Source: Neomesorhizobium albiziae (lineage in GTDB: Bacteria; Pseudomonadota; Alphaproteobacteria; Rhizobiales; Rhizobiaceae). From it: a DNA stretch of 64,000 nt. The notes under the pieces are model-generated. The model searched no databases. It worked only from the letters and a program-made list of their open reading frames with translations, and was not told where the DNA came from. Shown here one piece after another: positions 43,362-53,818 of this stretch. Within the stretch, counting starts at the first letter, position 1, and each line of letters opens with the position of its first letter. Position numbers and translations under genes: made by a program. The DNA lies in the NCBI RefSeq assembly GCF_900114255.1, contig NZ_FOSL01000010.1, positions 1-64,000 of the forward strand, written 5' to 3'.

Positions 43362-45917
43362 CTACTCCGCTGCCGCCCTGGCCTGCGCCGGGACCATCGG
43401 AAACTGGCAGACGACCGTGGTGCCACGATCCTTCGCCGAATCGATGCGGACGCTGCCGCCATGGAGTTCGACGAAGCTCTTGACGATCGACAGGCCGAGT
43501 CCGGCGCCACGGCGGCGGCCGCCATTGGAGCGCGGCTCGAAACGCCGGAACACGGTGTCCAGCACGTCCGGCGCCATGCCCGGACCGTCGTCATGCACCG
43601 AGAATTGCACGTTGCCGGCCGACATTTCGCAGGTCAGGCCGATCGTGGAGCCTTCCGGCGCATAGTTGGCGGCGTTGCTCAGAAGATTGAAAAGCACCTG
43701 GCGCACCCGGTTCTCGTCGCCGTTGAAGCTTTTGGGCGCGCGCGACACGTCGATATCCAGCACGATCGCATGTTCGCGCAGCCTTTCCGTCACCAGGTCG
43801 GAGGCAGCGCGGATGGTGCTGTCGACGAGGATTTCGCCGACATCCAGCTCCATGATGCCGGCATCGACGGTGGCAAGGTCGAGAATGTCGTTGACGATGG
43901 TGAGCAGCACCGACGACGAGGAGCCGATGTGGCCGACATAGTCGCGCTGGCGCGGCGTCAGCGGCCCGGTGTCGGGCAGGGCCAGAAGTTCGGTGAAGCC
44001 GATGATGTTGGTGAGCGGCGAGCGCAGCTCGTAGGAAACGTGCTGCACGAAATCGTTCTTCAGCTGGTCGGCGCGCTGCAACGCTTCGTTCTTTTCCTTC
44101 AGCGCCTTCTCGACATTGGCGCTGTCGGTCACGTCGACGAACGTCATCATCACCTGGCCGTTGGGCAGGTGGATGATGGCGTAGTGCAGGATGTTGCCGT
44201 TCTTCAGCTCGGCTTGTCCATCGCGGTCGCGGCGCTCGTCGTCGAAGCCGGTCACCGCTGCGACAAAGCCTGCCCACGGGCTGTCCTCGGTCAGGATATC
44301 GCAGACAGCCCTGATTTCCGAGACATGGGTGTTGGGCTTGACGAAATCTGCGTCCAGCCCCCACAGCGTCGAGAAGGCGGGATTGGCAAGCCTGACGCGG
44401 CCGTCCGGCCCGAAGACGGCGACGCCCTCGGCCAGGTTGTCGAGGGTTTCGCCCTGCACCCGCACCGCGGAGTTGTAGCGGCTTTCCAGGTCTATCTTCT
44501 CGGTGAGGTTCTCAAACACCCAGGTGACGCCGCCCTTCGGCTGCGGATTGGCGATGACGCGGATGGTGCGGCCGTCGGGTAGATGCCACCAGTGTTCCTG
44601 CGGATCGACCGAACGGTAGGCGTTCAGCACATTTTCCTTCCAGCGCCGCCACTCCGGCTGTTCGGCGAGCTTGCCGTCGGTGCGCAGCCGGTCGAGCAGG
44701 ATGGCATTGTCGGGCGCGCTGGCAAGGAACTTGGTGTCGAGATCCCACAATTTCTGGAACGCCTGATTGTGGAACACCAGCTTGCCATCGGCATCGAACG
44801 AGGCGACGGCGGTGGTCAATTGGTCAAGCGTGTCCGCATGGCTGCGCACCATGCGCTCATATTCGGCGCGGATGCTCTCGGCGGCGGTCATGTCCACGGC
44901 AATGCCGGCCGAGCCGCCGCCGCCGGCAACGTCGGTGATGGCGAACATGCGGCGGTCGCCCTCCACCACGGTCGACATGGTCTGTTCGAAAACCGCCTGG
45001 CCGGCCTGGTGCTTCGCCACCGCTTCGCGGGCCTGGCTGCCGAGGAATTCCCTGCCGTCGCGCACGGCCGCCGCCCCGTTCTCGGCTTCGACGGCTTTCG
45101 CGAAAGCCCGGTTCACCCATTTCAGCCCGCCGTCGGCGCTACGGACCCAGAATGGCATGGCAAGCGCGTCGAGCAGGCCCAGAATGGTTTCGCGGTCGGC
45201 CGAAAGCCGCTGGTTTTCAAGCTTCAGCCGCGCGGCAAGGCGGTGGGTCTCCGACAGCGATACGAAGCGGACCAGAATGTGCGCGGCGGTCTTGCGGCCA
45301 TGCACCTCCAGCGGCGCGGATTTGTGGGTCTCGACGACGAGGTCGAAGGCGGTCGCCTTTTCGCGGAGCGCCGTCACCGCCTGCTCCAGCGCCGCCGCCG
45401 AGCGCGGCATCAGCCAGCGCCCGAAGGCCAGGAAGCTGCTGCGGTCCTCGGGCGCTCCGGTTTCGGCCGGCAGCGCGCCGACGACCTCGGGCTTCGACTT
45501 CTCGCCGGCCCACACCACGATGCGCTGGTCGCGCAGGTTGAGCAGCGCCTCCGAACGCTGCAGCGAAGCGTTGACGTCGGCCAGACGGGCGCGCAGCAGC
45601 ACGTTCTCGGCAGCCGTGCGGCCCCTCTCGCGGATAAGCCAGATGGCCGAAAGCAGCGCGGCACCCATGACGCCGGCAAAGACGGCGGCCTGCATGACTT
45701 CGGCGGTGCCGACGGAAATGCCGGTGTCCTCGACGGCCTGCGCGATGGCCTGCGTGGGCAATGCGGCGGAGATCGAGAGCAGGGCGCCGCGGCGCCATGT
45801 CCGTATGATCGCGGCAGGCCACAGCCTGTGCATGCGGGAGCTTTCGTCGTGCCCGCTGGAATCGATATGGCCGCCGGAACCGGCGCTTCCCGCTCGACGC
45901 GGGCGTTCCCCTGGCAT
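43362..45917 (-). CDS. divL: DivL-like sensor kinase with Tyr in place of the phospho-acceptor His
   Basis: The 851-residue protein has one N-terminal membrane region (VMQAAVFAGVMGAALLSAIWLI), then PAS-type sensor domains (about 250-600: MPFWVRSADGGLKWVNRAF, VASFDADGKLVFHNQAFQKLW, VAVFGPDGRVRLANPAFSTLW) and a kinase core with N box FNLLSNAANYAPEG and G2 box RRGAGLGLSIVKSFVELHGG. The H-box reads VQHVSYELRSPLTNIIGF, with Tyr at about residue 629 where His is phosphorylated. That replacement defines DivL, which controls CckA and CtrA in the Caulobacter cell cycle. ATG 45917 has GGAGAGG upstream. It lies between ahcY and the tsaE fusion. Confidence 0.93.
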   Translation of the reverse strand: MPGERPRRAGSAGSGGHIDSSGHDESSRMHRLWPAAIIRTWRRGALLSISAALPTQAIAQAVEDTGISVGTAEVMQAAVFAGVMGAALLSAIWLIRERGRTAAENVLLRARLADVNASLQRSEALLNLRDQRIVVWAGEKSKPEVVGALPAETGAPEDRSSFLAFGRWLMPRSAAALEQAVTALREKATAFDLVVETHKSAPLEVHGRKTAAHILVRFVSLSETHRLAARLKLENQRLSADRETILGLLDALAMPFWVRSADGGLKWVNRAFAKAVEAENGAAAVRDGREFLGSQAREAVAKHQAGQAVFEQTMSTVVEGDRRMFAITDVAGGGGSAGIAVDMTAAESIRAEYERMVRSHADTLDQLTTAVASFDADGKLVFHNQAFQKLWDLDTKFLASAPDNAILLDRLRTDGKLAEQPEWRRWKENVLNAYRSVDPQEHWWHLPDGRTIRVIANPQPKGGVTWVFENLTEKIDLESRYNSAVRVQGETLDNLAEGVAVFGPDGRVRLANPAFSTLWGLDADFVKPNTHVSEIRAVCDILTEDSPWAGFVAAVTGFDDERRDRDGQAELKNGNILHYAIIHLPNGQVMMTFVDVTDSANVEKALKEKNEALQRADQLKNDFVQHVSYELRSPLTNIIGFTELLALPDTGPLTPRQRDYVGHIGSSSSVLLTIVNDILDLATVDAGIMELDVGEILVDSTIRAASDLVTERLREHAIVLDIDVSRAPKSFNGDENRVRQVLFNLLSNAANYAPEGSTIGLTCEMSAGNVQFSVHDDGPGMAPDVLDTVFRRFEPRSNGGRRRGAGLGLSIVKSFVELHGGSVRIDSAKDRGTTVVCQFPMVPAQARAAAE

Positions 45918-46051
45918 GTCTTGTCCTCTCCGCCGCCTCAAGACCGCCTGAGCGTGCCCCTTAGTCCCCTGACCCCGGAGCCTGAGGCGTCGCGAATCAC
46001 CTCACTGTACCTGTTGAGCGAATCGCCGTGAAGAAGGCAGGCGGGCAAAAA

Positions 46052-46083
46052 GAAGCCGGGCGAAAAGTCAATCGCCCGGCTTC
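46052..46083 (-). terminator. Intrinsic terminator after ahcY
   Basis: GAAGCCGGGCG (46052-46062) and CGCCCGGCTTC (46073-46083) make an 11-base stem with a 10-base loop. On the minus strand it is followed by TTTTTGCC. It lies 27 bases after the ahcY stop and separates ahcY from divL. Confidence 0.9.
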
Positions 46084-46110
46084 AATATCTTGTATGTACT
46101 GGTTACAAAA

Positions 46111-47511
46111 TCAGTACCTGTAGTGTTCCGGCTTGAACGGACCCTGCGGGGTGACGCCGATATAGGCGGCCTGTTCGCCGGAGAGTTCGGTCAGCTTGGC
46201 GCCGAGCTTGTCGAGATGCAGGCGCGCGACCTTTTCGTCGAGGTGCTTGGGCAGAACGTAGACCTCGTTCTTGTACTGGCCGGCCCTCGAATAGAGCTCG
46301 ATCTGGGCCAGCACCTGGTTGGTGAACGAGGCCGACATGACGAAGCTCGGGTGGCCGGTCGCGTTGCCGAGGTTGAGCAGGCGGCCTTCCGACAGGAGCA
46401 GCAGGCGCTTGCCATCCGGGAAGGTGACCATGTCGACCTGCGGCTTGACGTTGGTCCATTTGAGGTTGCGCAGCGCGGTGACCTGGATCTCGTTGTCGAA
46501 GTGGCCGATGTTGCCGACGATGACCATGTCCTTCATGGCACGCATGTGGTCGAGGGTGATGACGTCCTTGTTGCCGGTCGTGGTGATGACGATGTCGGCG
46601 GTCGGCGCGGCATCCTCGAGCGTGACGACCTCGAAGCCGTCCATGGCGGCCTGCAGCGCGCAGATCGGGTCGACTTCGGTGACCTTGACGCGGGCGCCGG
46701 CGCCCTTGAGCGAAGCCGACGAGCCCTTGCCGACATCGCCGTAACCGCAGACGACGGCGACCTTGCCGGCCATCATCACGTCGGTGCCGCGGCGGATGCC
46801 GTCGACCAGCGATTCCTTGCAGCCATACTTGTTGTCGAATTTCGACTTGGTGACGCTGTCGTTGACGTTGATCGCCGGGAAGGGCAGCAGGCCCTTCTTC
46901 TGCAGCTGGTAGAGACGGTTGACGCCGGTCGTGGTCTCCTCGGTGACGCCACGGATGGCGGCCTTGTGCTTGGCGAAGAAGCCCGGCGTCGCCGCCATGC
47001 GCTTCTTGATCTGCGCGAACAGGATTTCTTCCTCTTCGCTGCCCGGATTGGACAGCACGTCCTCGCCGGCCTCGGCGCGCGCGCCGATCAGGATGTACAT
47101 GGTGGCGTCGCCGCCGTCGTCGAGGATCATGTTGGTGGCGCCGCCGTCGGACCACTGGAAGATCTGGTCGGTGTACTGCCAGTATTCCTCAAGCGTCTCG
47201 CCCTTGATGGCGAAGACAGGAATGCCGGCTTCGGCGATCGCTGCCGCGGCATGGTCCTGCGTGGAGAAGATGTTGCAGGAGGCCCAGCGGATGTCGGCGC
47301 CGAGTTCCTTCAGCGTCTCGATCAGCACCGCCGTCTGGATGGTCATGTGCAGCGAGCCGGAAATGCGCGCGCCCTTCAGCGGCTTCTTTTCGCCGAATTC
47401 CTCGCGGCAGGCCATCAGGCCCGGCATTTCGGTCTCGGCGATCTCGATTTCCTTGCGGCCCCAGCCCGCCAGGGAAATATCTGCAACAACGTAATCTTTG
47501 CCAGCGGCCAT
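46111..47511 (-). CDS. ahcY: Adenosylhomocysteinase
   Basis: The 466-residue enzyme splits S-adenosylhomocysteine to adenosine and homocysteine and removes the inhibitor of methyltransferases. It starts [34 protein letters not shown] and has [50 protein letters not shown], the NAD site [33 protein letters not shown], and the C-terminal [43 protein letters not shown] that contacts NAD. A palindrome lies 107 bases upstream. The start at 47511 is the family norm; a frame extension upstream is not used. Confidence 0.98.
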   Translation of the reverse strand: MAAGKDYVVADISLAGWGRKEIEIAETEMPGLMACREEFGEKKPLKGARISGSLHMTIQTAVLIETLKELGADIRWASCNIFSTQDHAAAAIAEAGIPVFAIKGETLEEYWQYTDQIFQWSDGGATNMILDDGGDATMYILIGARAEAGEDVLSNPGSEEEEILFAQIKKRMAATPGFFAKHKAAIRGVTEETTTGVNRLYQLQKKGLLPFPAINVNDSVTKSKFDNKYGCKESLVDGIRRGTDVMMAGKVAVVCGYGDVGKGSSASLKGAGARVKVTEVDPICALQAAMDGFEVVTLEDAAPTADIVITTTGNKDVITLDHMRAMKDMVIVGNIGHFDNEIQVTALRNLKWTNVKPQVDMVTFPDGKRLLLLSEGRLLNLGNATGHPSFVMSASFTNQVLAQIELYSRAGQYKNEVYVLPKHLDEKVARLHLDKLGAKLTELSGEQAAYIGVTPQGPFKPEHYRY

Positions 47512-47617
47512 GGTCGTACTCCGATGAAATGGACGAAAGCGCATCGCAGCCGAAGGCCGGCGGACCCGCGCAAATTTGCGCCCTGACTAGCAGATCGGGC
47601 TAGCGGCGACAATGGAT

Positions 47618-47633
47618 ATAAAGAAATCTTTAT
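47618..47633. promoter_or_regulatory. Palindrome upstream of ahcY
   Basis: ATAAAG and CTTTAT are perfect 6-base arms around AAAT, 107 bases before the ahcY start. The spacing and AT-rich character fit an operator. A methyl-cycle regulator of the ArsR family (SamR) is known to control ahcY and metK in alphaproteobacteria; a match to its site is recalled, not verified. It lies 35 bases from the MITE edge. Confidence 0.55.
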
Positions 47634-47667
47634 TCGTGCATGTGTTCACGCAGCACGGATCCGCTCA

Positions 47668-47809
47668 GAGGCTGTTTGATAACTCGCTGCGGTGAGTCAA
47701 ATGGCGGTGGTTTCGAGAACCGGAGCGGAGCGTACTTATAGTACGTGAGCACCGGAAGCGCAGAAAACGCCGTCAGTTGGCCGCCGCAGTAGGGTTAGCG
47801 AACAGGCTC
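47668..47809. mobile_element. MITE with 3-base target duplication at the ptsH stop codon
   Basis: The ends GAGGCTGTTTGATAAC (47668) and GTTAGCGAACAGGCTC (47794) are imperfect inverted repeats matching at 13 of 16 positions. Between them is non-coding DNA with an inner palindrome CGTACT-TAT-AGTACG. The element is flanked on both sides by TCA (47665-47667 and 47810-47812), a 3-base target of the TNA type used by the IS1031 group of the IS5 family. No transposase fits, so it is a miniature element of 142 bases. The right-hand TCA is the reverse complement of the ptsH stop. Confidence 0.78.
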
Positions 47810-48112
47810 TCAGATTTCTTCGCCGAAGCGCGAGGCAATCAGCGTTTCCAGCGCCGCCATGACCGCTTCGGCGTCCGGCCCGCTGGAGGAAACGCGGATG
47901 CGGCAGCCGGGGCTGGCCGCCAGCATCATCAGGCCCATGATCGACGTTCCGCCGACGGTGGTGCCGTCCTTCTCCACGTCGACGACGGCGTCGAACCCGC
48001 TCACCAGCGAGACGAACTTGGCGGAAGCCCGCGCGTGCAGGCCGCGCTGGTTGACGATTTCGAACTCACGCATCAGCGGCTGGCGGTCTTGGCGCGCATT
48101 CGAACCGGTCAT
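47810..48112 (-). CDS. ptsH: Phosphocarrier protein HPr (regulatory PTS)
   Basis: The 100-residue protein contains the HPr phosphorylation site QRGLHARASAKFVSLVSG with the active His (about residue 27 in this start), then VGGTSIMGLMMLAASPGCRIRV, the region around the regulatory Ser (GTSIMGLMML) phosphorylated by HPr kinase. The ATG at 48112 overlaps the EIIA stop (ATGA); a start at 48073 would give an 87-residue HPr closer to the usual size. Its stop TGA coincides with the target-site duplication of the MITE. It acts with the EIIA and HPr kinase genes upstream; no sugar permease is present. Confidence 0.93.
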   Translation of the reverse strand: MTGSNARQDRQPLMREFEIVNQRGLHARASAKFVSLVSGFDAVVDVEKDGTTVGGTSIMGLMMLAASPGCRIRVSSSGPDAEAVMAALETLIASRFGEEI

Positions 48113-48510
48113 TTGCTGCTCAGGAGCTGGCTAGCGACGTTGATGTATTTGCGGCCGGCTGCCTGCGCCTGCGTCAGCGCCATGTCCATGTCGTCGCCGG
48201 CGCGCACGCTGGACAGCTTGATCAGCATCGGCAGGTTCATGCCCGCGATGACTTCGACGCGGCCGGGCTCCATCACCGAAATCGCCAGGTTGGACGGCGT
48301 TCCGCCGAACATGTCGGTCAGGATGACGACGCCGGCGCCGCTGTCGGCACGCGCCACGGCATCGACGATGTCGCGGCGGCGCTGTTCCATATCGTCATCA
48401 GCGCCGATGGCGACGGTTTCGAACTTTTCCTGGGGTCCGACGACGTGCTCCACGGCGTTACGGAATTCCTCGGCCAGTTGACCGTGCGTTACAAGCACGA
48501 GTCCTATCAT
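48109..48510 (-). CDS. PTS EIIA component, mannose-family (regulatory)
   Basis: The 133-residue protein starts IGLVLVTHGQLAEEFRNAVEHVVGPQ, where His of THGQLA is the phosphorylated residue of EIIA-Man proteins, and continues with GVVILTDMFGGTPSNLAISVM. In rhizobia this EIIA (often called ManX) forms a regulatory chain with HPr and HPr kinase, without a sugar permease. It influences succinate and exopolysaccharide control. The ATG at 48510 is the likely start; an extended frame upstream enters the repeat region. ptsH follows with overlap. Confidence 0.93.
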   Translation of the reverse strand: MIGLVLVTHGQLAEEFRNAVEHVVGPQEKFETVAIGADDDMEQRRRDIVDAVARADSGAGVVILTDMFGGTPSNLAISVMEPGRVEVIAGMNLPMLIKLSSVRAGDDMDMALTQAQAAGRKYINVASQLLSSK

Positions 48511-48694
48511 GCTGCTTTGGCTCCCGTCATGGCCTCTTCGGCGCATCGTTTTTCGGCCGCTTTTCCCGCTGGCCCCGCGGCAAGAGCGCTATCTTGTCGA
48601 CGCGCGGTCCGTTGACAAGCACAATTTTGAAACAATTTTGAAATCGGATCGGCCATTTTGACGCATTTCGAAGCACTGTCCTGCGGGTCTGCCT

Positions 48695-48763
48695 GAGCAT
48701 TTTGCAGCCGGGCGGAAACGCCTCGCGTCGCACAAATGCGGCTAAAACAAACAGATAGGGCCT
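48695..48763. repeat. Dispersed repeat R1, short form, copy 5
   Basis: The unit is GAGCATTTTGCAGCCGGGCG, GAAACGCCTCGCGTCGCAC, AAATGCGGCTAAAACAAACA and GATAGGGCC. Compared with 23385-23451 it is the same over nearly the whole length. It lies between hprK and the EIIA gene in a 265-base gap that shows no other structure. Confidence 0.82.
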
Positions 48764-48775
48764 TATGCATGGGTG

Positions 48776-49243
48776 TCAGCCTGAATGCATCGCGCTCTGC
48801 CGGAAGGGCGGGGCTGAAAACCAGCTGGCGACGGCAAGGACGGCGGCCTGCGCGTTGCCGGCAGCGAGTTGGAGGCAAGGGATATCGCAACCGGCCAGCG
48901 ATTCGGTCCCTGCTTCCTGGAACCGTTGCGCACTTGCCGCCGGAACCAGCCTGACCAGCAGGTCGGCGATCATGCCCGGCTCGAAGTCCAGCGGCCGCGG
49001 CCCGACGCCGTGGATTTCAGCCAGGCCGGCGATCGTGCTGGGCGCCCGGCAGAAAATCCGGCCATTCCTTGCCGAGATCAAAATCTGGTCGTCCGAGACG
49101 AGGCGGGCAAAGCGTCCATGCCGGGCAAAGCCCTCGATCAGGGCAAGCGCGAGCGTCGTCTTGCCCGAGCCCGACGCGCCGGCGATCAGGACGCCGCGGT
49201 CGCCAAGCAGCAGCGCCGACGCGTGCAGGTTCTGCCCGGCCAC
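48776..49243 (-). CDS. hprK: HPr kinase/phosphorylase, short alphaproteobacterial form
   Basis: The 155-residue protein is the C-terminal kinase domain alone; Firmicute HprK is about 310. It has ASALLLGDRGVLIAGASGSGKTTLALALIEG with Walker A GASGSGKT (about 22-29), the catalytic region LVSDDQILI, and AGLAEIHGVGPRPLDF corresponding to the HprK signature. It phosphorylates the regulatory Ser of HPr. The start is a GTG (49243) directly after the chvG stop TAA with no gap. It is therefore co-transcribed with chvI-chvG, as in Agrobacterium and Sinorhizobium. Confidence 0.93.
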   Translation of the reverse strand: MAGQNLHASALLLGDRGVLIAGASGSGKTTLALALIEGFARHGRFARLVSDDQILISARNGRIFCRAPSTIAGLAEIHGVGPRPLDFEPGMIADLLVRLVPAASAQRFQEAGTESLAGCDIPCLQLAAGNAQAAVLAVASWFSAPPFRQSAMHSG

Positions 49244-51025
49244 TTAACCCTCGGCCGGCAGCGTCATCACGAAGCGCGCGCCCCGGATCTCGCCGGGCTT
49301 GCCGCCGGGAATGTTCTCGGCGGTGAGCGTGCCGCCATGCGCCTCGACGATCTGCCGGCTGATCGACAGGCCGAGGCCGGAGTTCTGGCCGAACGCCTCG
49401 CCTGCCGGCCTGTCGGTATAAAACCGCTCGAAGATGCGGTCGATGTTGTCGGCGCGAATGCCGGGGCCATTGTCCTCGATGGCGACGACGACATGTTTTC
49501 CAACCCGCGACAGGCTGATGCCGATGCGACCGGTATCGTCGGGAACGAAGGAACGGGCGTTTTCGATCAGGTTGGTGAAGACCTGGCCGAGACGAAGATC
49601 GTGACCCAGCACATTGTAGCTCTTGGCGCCCTGCGGCAGCTTTTCGGCGGTGAATTCGATCTCGACTTGTTTCTTGTGCCGGCCGGCGTCGAGCGAGGCC
49701 CCGGCGATATCCGTCAGGAACTGGCGCATGTCGATGCGCTGGGCATCGTCGCGGGCGAGTTCGGCATCCAGCCGGGATGCGTCCGAAATGTCGGTGATCA
49801 GGCGGTCGAGCCGGCGCACGTCGTGCTGGATGACCTCCATCAGGCGGCCGCGCGACGCGTCGTTCTTGGCCAGCGGCAGGGTCTCGACGGCGCTGCGCAG
49901 CGACGTCAGCGGGTTCTTCAGTTCGTGCGACACGTCGGCGGCGAAACTCTCGATCGCCTCGATCCGCGCATAAAGCGCGTTTGTCATCTCGCGCAAAGCA
50001 ACCGACAGGTTGCCGATCTCGTCCTGGCGGTCCGAGAAATCTGGGATTTCCTCGCGGCTCTTGACGCCGCGGCGCACCCTGACCGCCGCCGCGGAAAGCC
50101 GACGCAGCGGGTTGGCGATGGTCGAGGCGAGCAGCATCGACAGCACCACCGTCACCATGGCCGCGACGCCGAACACCCGCAGGATGGCCTTGCGTTCCTC
50201 GGCGACGATCTTGTCGATGTCGCCGCCCTGCGTCGACAGCATCAGCACGCCCATGACGGCGCGGAAGCGCTGGATCGGCACCGCGACGGAAACGATCTGC
50301 TCGCCCTGCTCGCTGACGCGAACCACCTTGGACGGCACGCCGGTCAGCGCGCCCATCACTTCGGGGAACGCCGCGCCGTTGCCGCCCGGCTGCTCCTTGT
50401 AGACCGGCAGTTCGGTGTTGCGAAAAAAGCCCGAGACAAGCTTCTCGGCTTTCGCCAGCAGGCTCTCGTCCTCTTCCTCGACGGGAGGCAGGTCGTAGCG
50501 CAGGATCTGGCCGCGCGAATAGAGATGCCGCGAATCGAGCAGCAGGTTGGCATCGCGGTCGTAGATGCGGGCGCGGGTGCGGGTCGGCGAGATCAGCCGC
50601 CGCAGCACCGGCGCCACGCGTTCGGGATTGATCGGGAAATCGAGGCTGTCGAGCTGGTCGGAGCCCGGCGCCAGGCTCTCGCCGGCCTGCAGTTCCAGAA
50701 GCTTCTCCGGGTCGATGCGGATCGAATCGGTCTCGACGGTTGCCGAGGCGGCAATGGCGCCGGCGATGATCTCGCCCTGGGTCATCAGGCTTTCGACGCG
50801 GGCCTCGATCAGCCCGTCGCGAAACTGGTTGAGATAGAGGATGCCGATGACCAGCACGCCTAGCCCGGCAAGGTTGAGGAACAGGATGCGCCGCGTCAGG
50901 CTCGAAAACATGTAGTGGCCGAGCAGCCGCTGCAGCCTGTGAGTCAGCTTGGCCAGCAGGACGGGCGACAGCCCGGGCCGTTTCGCCGCGCCCCCCGGCG
51001 CTTTCAGCTGTGTATCAACCGCCAT
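49244..51025 (-). CDS. chvG: Two-component sensor histidine kinase ChvG/ExoS
   Basis: The 593-residue inner-membrane kinase has a first membrane segment RILFLNLAGLGVLVIGILYLNQF (about 46-68), a periplasmic domain (70-275), a second segment VFGVAAMVTVVLSMLLASTIAN followed by a HAMP domain, an H-box ESFAADVSHELKNPLTSLRSAVETL with phospho-acceptor His, N box VFTNLIENARSFVPDD and G boxes IEDNGPGIRADN and GLGLSISRQIVEAHGG. It senses acid and envelope conditions and controls exopolysaccharide and host interaction with ChvI. It is preceded by chvI (26 bases) and followed directly by hprK. Confidence 0.97.
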   Translation of the reverse strand: MAVDTQLKAPGGAAKRPGLSPVLLAKLTHRLQRLLGHYMFSSLTRRILFLNLAGLGVLVIGILYLNQFRDGLIEARVESLMTQGEIIAGAIAASATVETDSIRIDPEKLLELQAGESLAPGSDQLDSLDFPINPERVAPVLRRLISPTRTRARIYDRDANLLLDSRHLYSRGQILRYDLPPVEEEDESLLAKAEKLVSGFFRNTELPVYKEQPGGNGAAFPEVMGALTGVPSKVVRVSEQGEQIVSVAVPIQRFRAVMGVLMLSTQGGDIDKIVAEERKAILRVFGVAAMVTVVLSMLLASTIANPLRRLSAAAVRVRRGVKSREEIPDFSDRQDEIGNLSVALREMTNALYARIEAIESFAADVSHELKNPLTSLRSAVETLPLAKNDASRGRLMEVIQHDVRRLDRLITDISDASRLDAELARDDAQRIDMRQFLTDIAGASLDAGRHKKQVEIEFTAEKLPQGAKSYNVLGHDLRLGQVFTNLIENARSFVPDDTGRIGISLSRVGKHVVVAIEDNGPGIRADNIDRIFERFYTDRPAGEAFGQNSGLGLSISRQIVEAHGGTLTAENIPGGKPGEIRGARFVMTLPAEG

Positions 51026-51051
51026 CTACAACAACTCGTGCCCGGGACGGC

Positions 51052-51753
51052 TTACGCCTCGCGAAAACGGTAGCCGACCCCATAAAGCGTTTCGATCATG
51101 TCGAAGTCGTCATCGACCGCCTTGAACTTCTTGCGCAGCCGCTTGATGTGGCTGTCGATCGTGCGATCATCGACATAGACCTGCTCGTCATAAGCCGAAT
51201 CCATCAGCGCGTCACGACTTTTGACGACGCCAGGGCGTTGCGCCAGCGAATGCAGGATCAGGAATTCGGTCACCGTCAGCGTCACCGGCTCGCCCTTCCA
51301 GGTACAGGTATGGCGTTCCTGGTCCATGACAAGCTGGCCGCGCTCCAGCGAGCGCGCCTGCTGGCTCGGCGTCTTGGCAGCGGCGTCGCGGGCGCCGGCC
51401 CGGCGCAGCACCGCCTTCACCCGCTCGACCAGGAGGCGCTGCGAGAAGGGTTTGCGGATAAAATCGTCGGCGCCCATCTTGAGCCCGAAAAGCTCGTCGA
51501 TCTCATCGTCCTTCGAAGTGAGGAAGATGACCGGCAGGTCGGTTTTCTGGCGCAGCCGACGCAAAAGCTCCATGCCGTCCATGCGCGGCATCTTGATGTC
51601 GAGGATCGCCAGATTCGGCGGCCGCGCCGCCAGCCCCTCAAGCGCCGAGGCCCCATCGGTGTAGGTCTCCACACGATAGCCTTCGGACTCCAGTGCGATC
51701 GACACCGAGGTCAGAATATTCCGGTCGTCGTCGACAAGCGCGATCGTTGCCAT
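51052..51753 (-). CDS. chvI: Two-component response regulator ChvI
   Basis: The 233-residue OmpR-type regulator has a receiver domain [26 protein letters not shown] (1-26), the phospho-Asp in [17 protein letters not shown], and [29 protein letters not shown] with the conserved Lys. The C-terminal DNA-binding domain contains [53 protein letters not shown]. The ATG at 51753 (GGGAG 9 bases upstream) matches known ChvI; an ATG at 51771 is possible. It is divergent from pckA, whose promoter region it shares. Confidence 0.97.
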   Translation of the reverse strand: MATIALVDDDRNILTSVSIALESEGYRVETYTDGASALEGLAARPPNLAILDIKMPRMDGMELLRRLRQKTDLPVIFLTSKDDEIDELFGLKMGADDFIRKPFSQRLLVERVKAVLRRAGARDAAAKTPSQQARSLERGQLVMDQERHTCTWKGEPVTLTVTEFLILHSLAQRPGVVKSRDALMDSAYDEQVYVDDRTIDSHIKRLRKKFKAVDDDFDMIETLYGVGYRFREA

Positions 51754-52105
51754 ATCAAGCTGCTCCCTCATGAGCGGTGTCCCTTCCTGTAGCGGAAGGG
51801 CTTTAGGCGGACAAATTGGGTACAAAATGTGGCATGGTCTCCCGGCAATGTCACAGATAGGCGGCGGGCGCCACCCCCAATTTCCGCCGGGAGGCAGGCG
51901 TCGTGCTGGTTCGGGCAGGCGGTGCGGGTGCGACAAACCTGCTCAATTCTAAACGATTTAAACGAATTTAAAATCTTTAAATCGATTAAATATTTGAAAT
52001 CGCTGATCTTTTCTGTTTCTGACCTCTTTATCCCTGTTTCGCTCGCTAGACGCGGCTGGATGCGGGAGAGCGAAAAATGCGGCATCGCGGCAAATGGGAG
52101 CCAGA
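51754..52105. promoter_or_regulatory. 352-base divergent region between chvI and pckA
   Basis: An AT-rich stretch at about 51946-52015 contains two inverted copies of GATTTAAA / TTTAAATC (51955 and 51976) and several TTTAAA and TATTTG motifs, unlike the surrounding GC-rich DNA. It should hold the promoters of chvI (minus) and pckA (plus). No gene is supported. The pckA ribosome site GGGAG lies at its right edge. Confidence 0.65.
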
Positions 52106-53716
<1,611 letters not shown>

Positions 53717-53744
53717 TTCGGCGGGGGACAATCGACGTCTCCCG

Positions 53745-53776
53745 AAAAGGCCCGGCACTGCCGGGCCTTTTCTTTT
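53745..53776 (+). terminator. Intrinsic terminator after pckA
   Basis: AAAAGGCCCGGCA at 53745-53757 pairs perfectly with TGCCGGGCCTTTT at 53759-53771, then CTTTT. It lies 29 bases after the pckA stop. Confidence 0.93.
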
Positions 53777-53818
53777 GTCCGGCTGCAGGGCATGCCTTGC
53801 GCAGGAGGATGTTATCCC

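Noticed and set aside
47512-47667. SAH riboswitch in the ahcY leader
   Set aside because: I could not fit the conserved pseudoknot pattern; only the short palindrome at 47618-47633 is clear. A covariance-model search would decide.
48869-50863. A long plus-strand open frame opposite hprK and chvG
   Set aside because: No recognisable domain; the opposite strand encodes a complete histidine kinase and HPr kinase.
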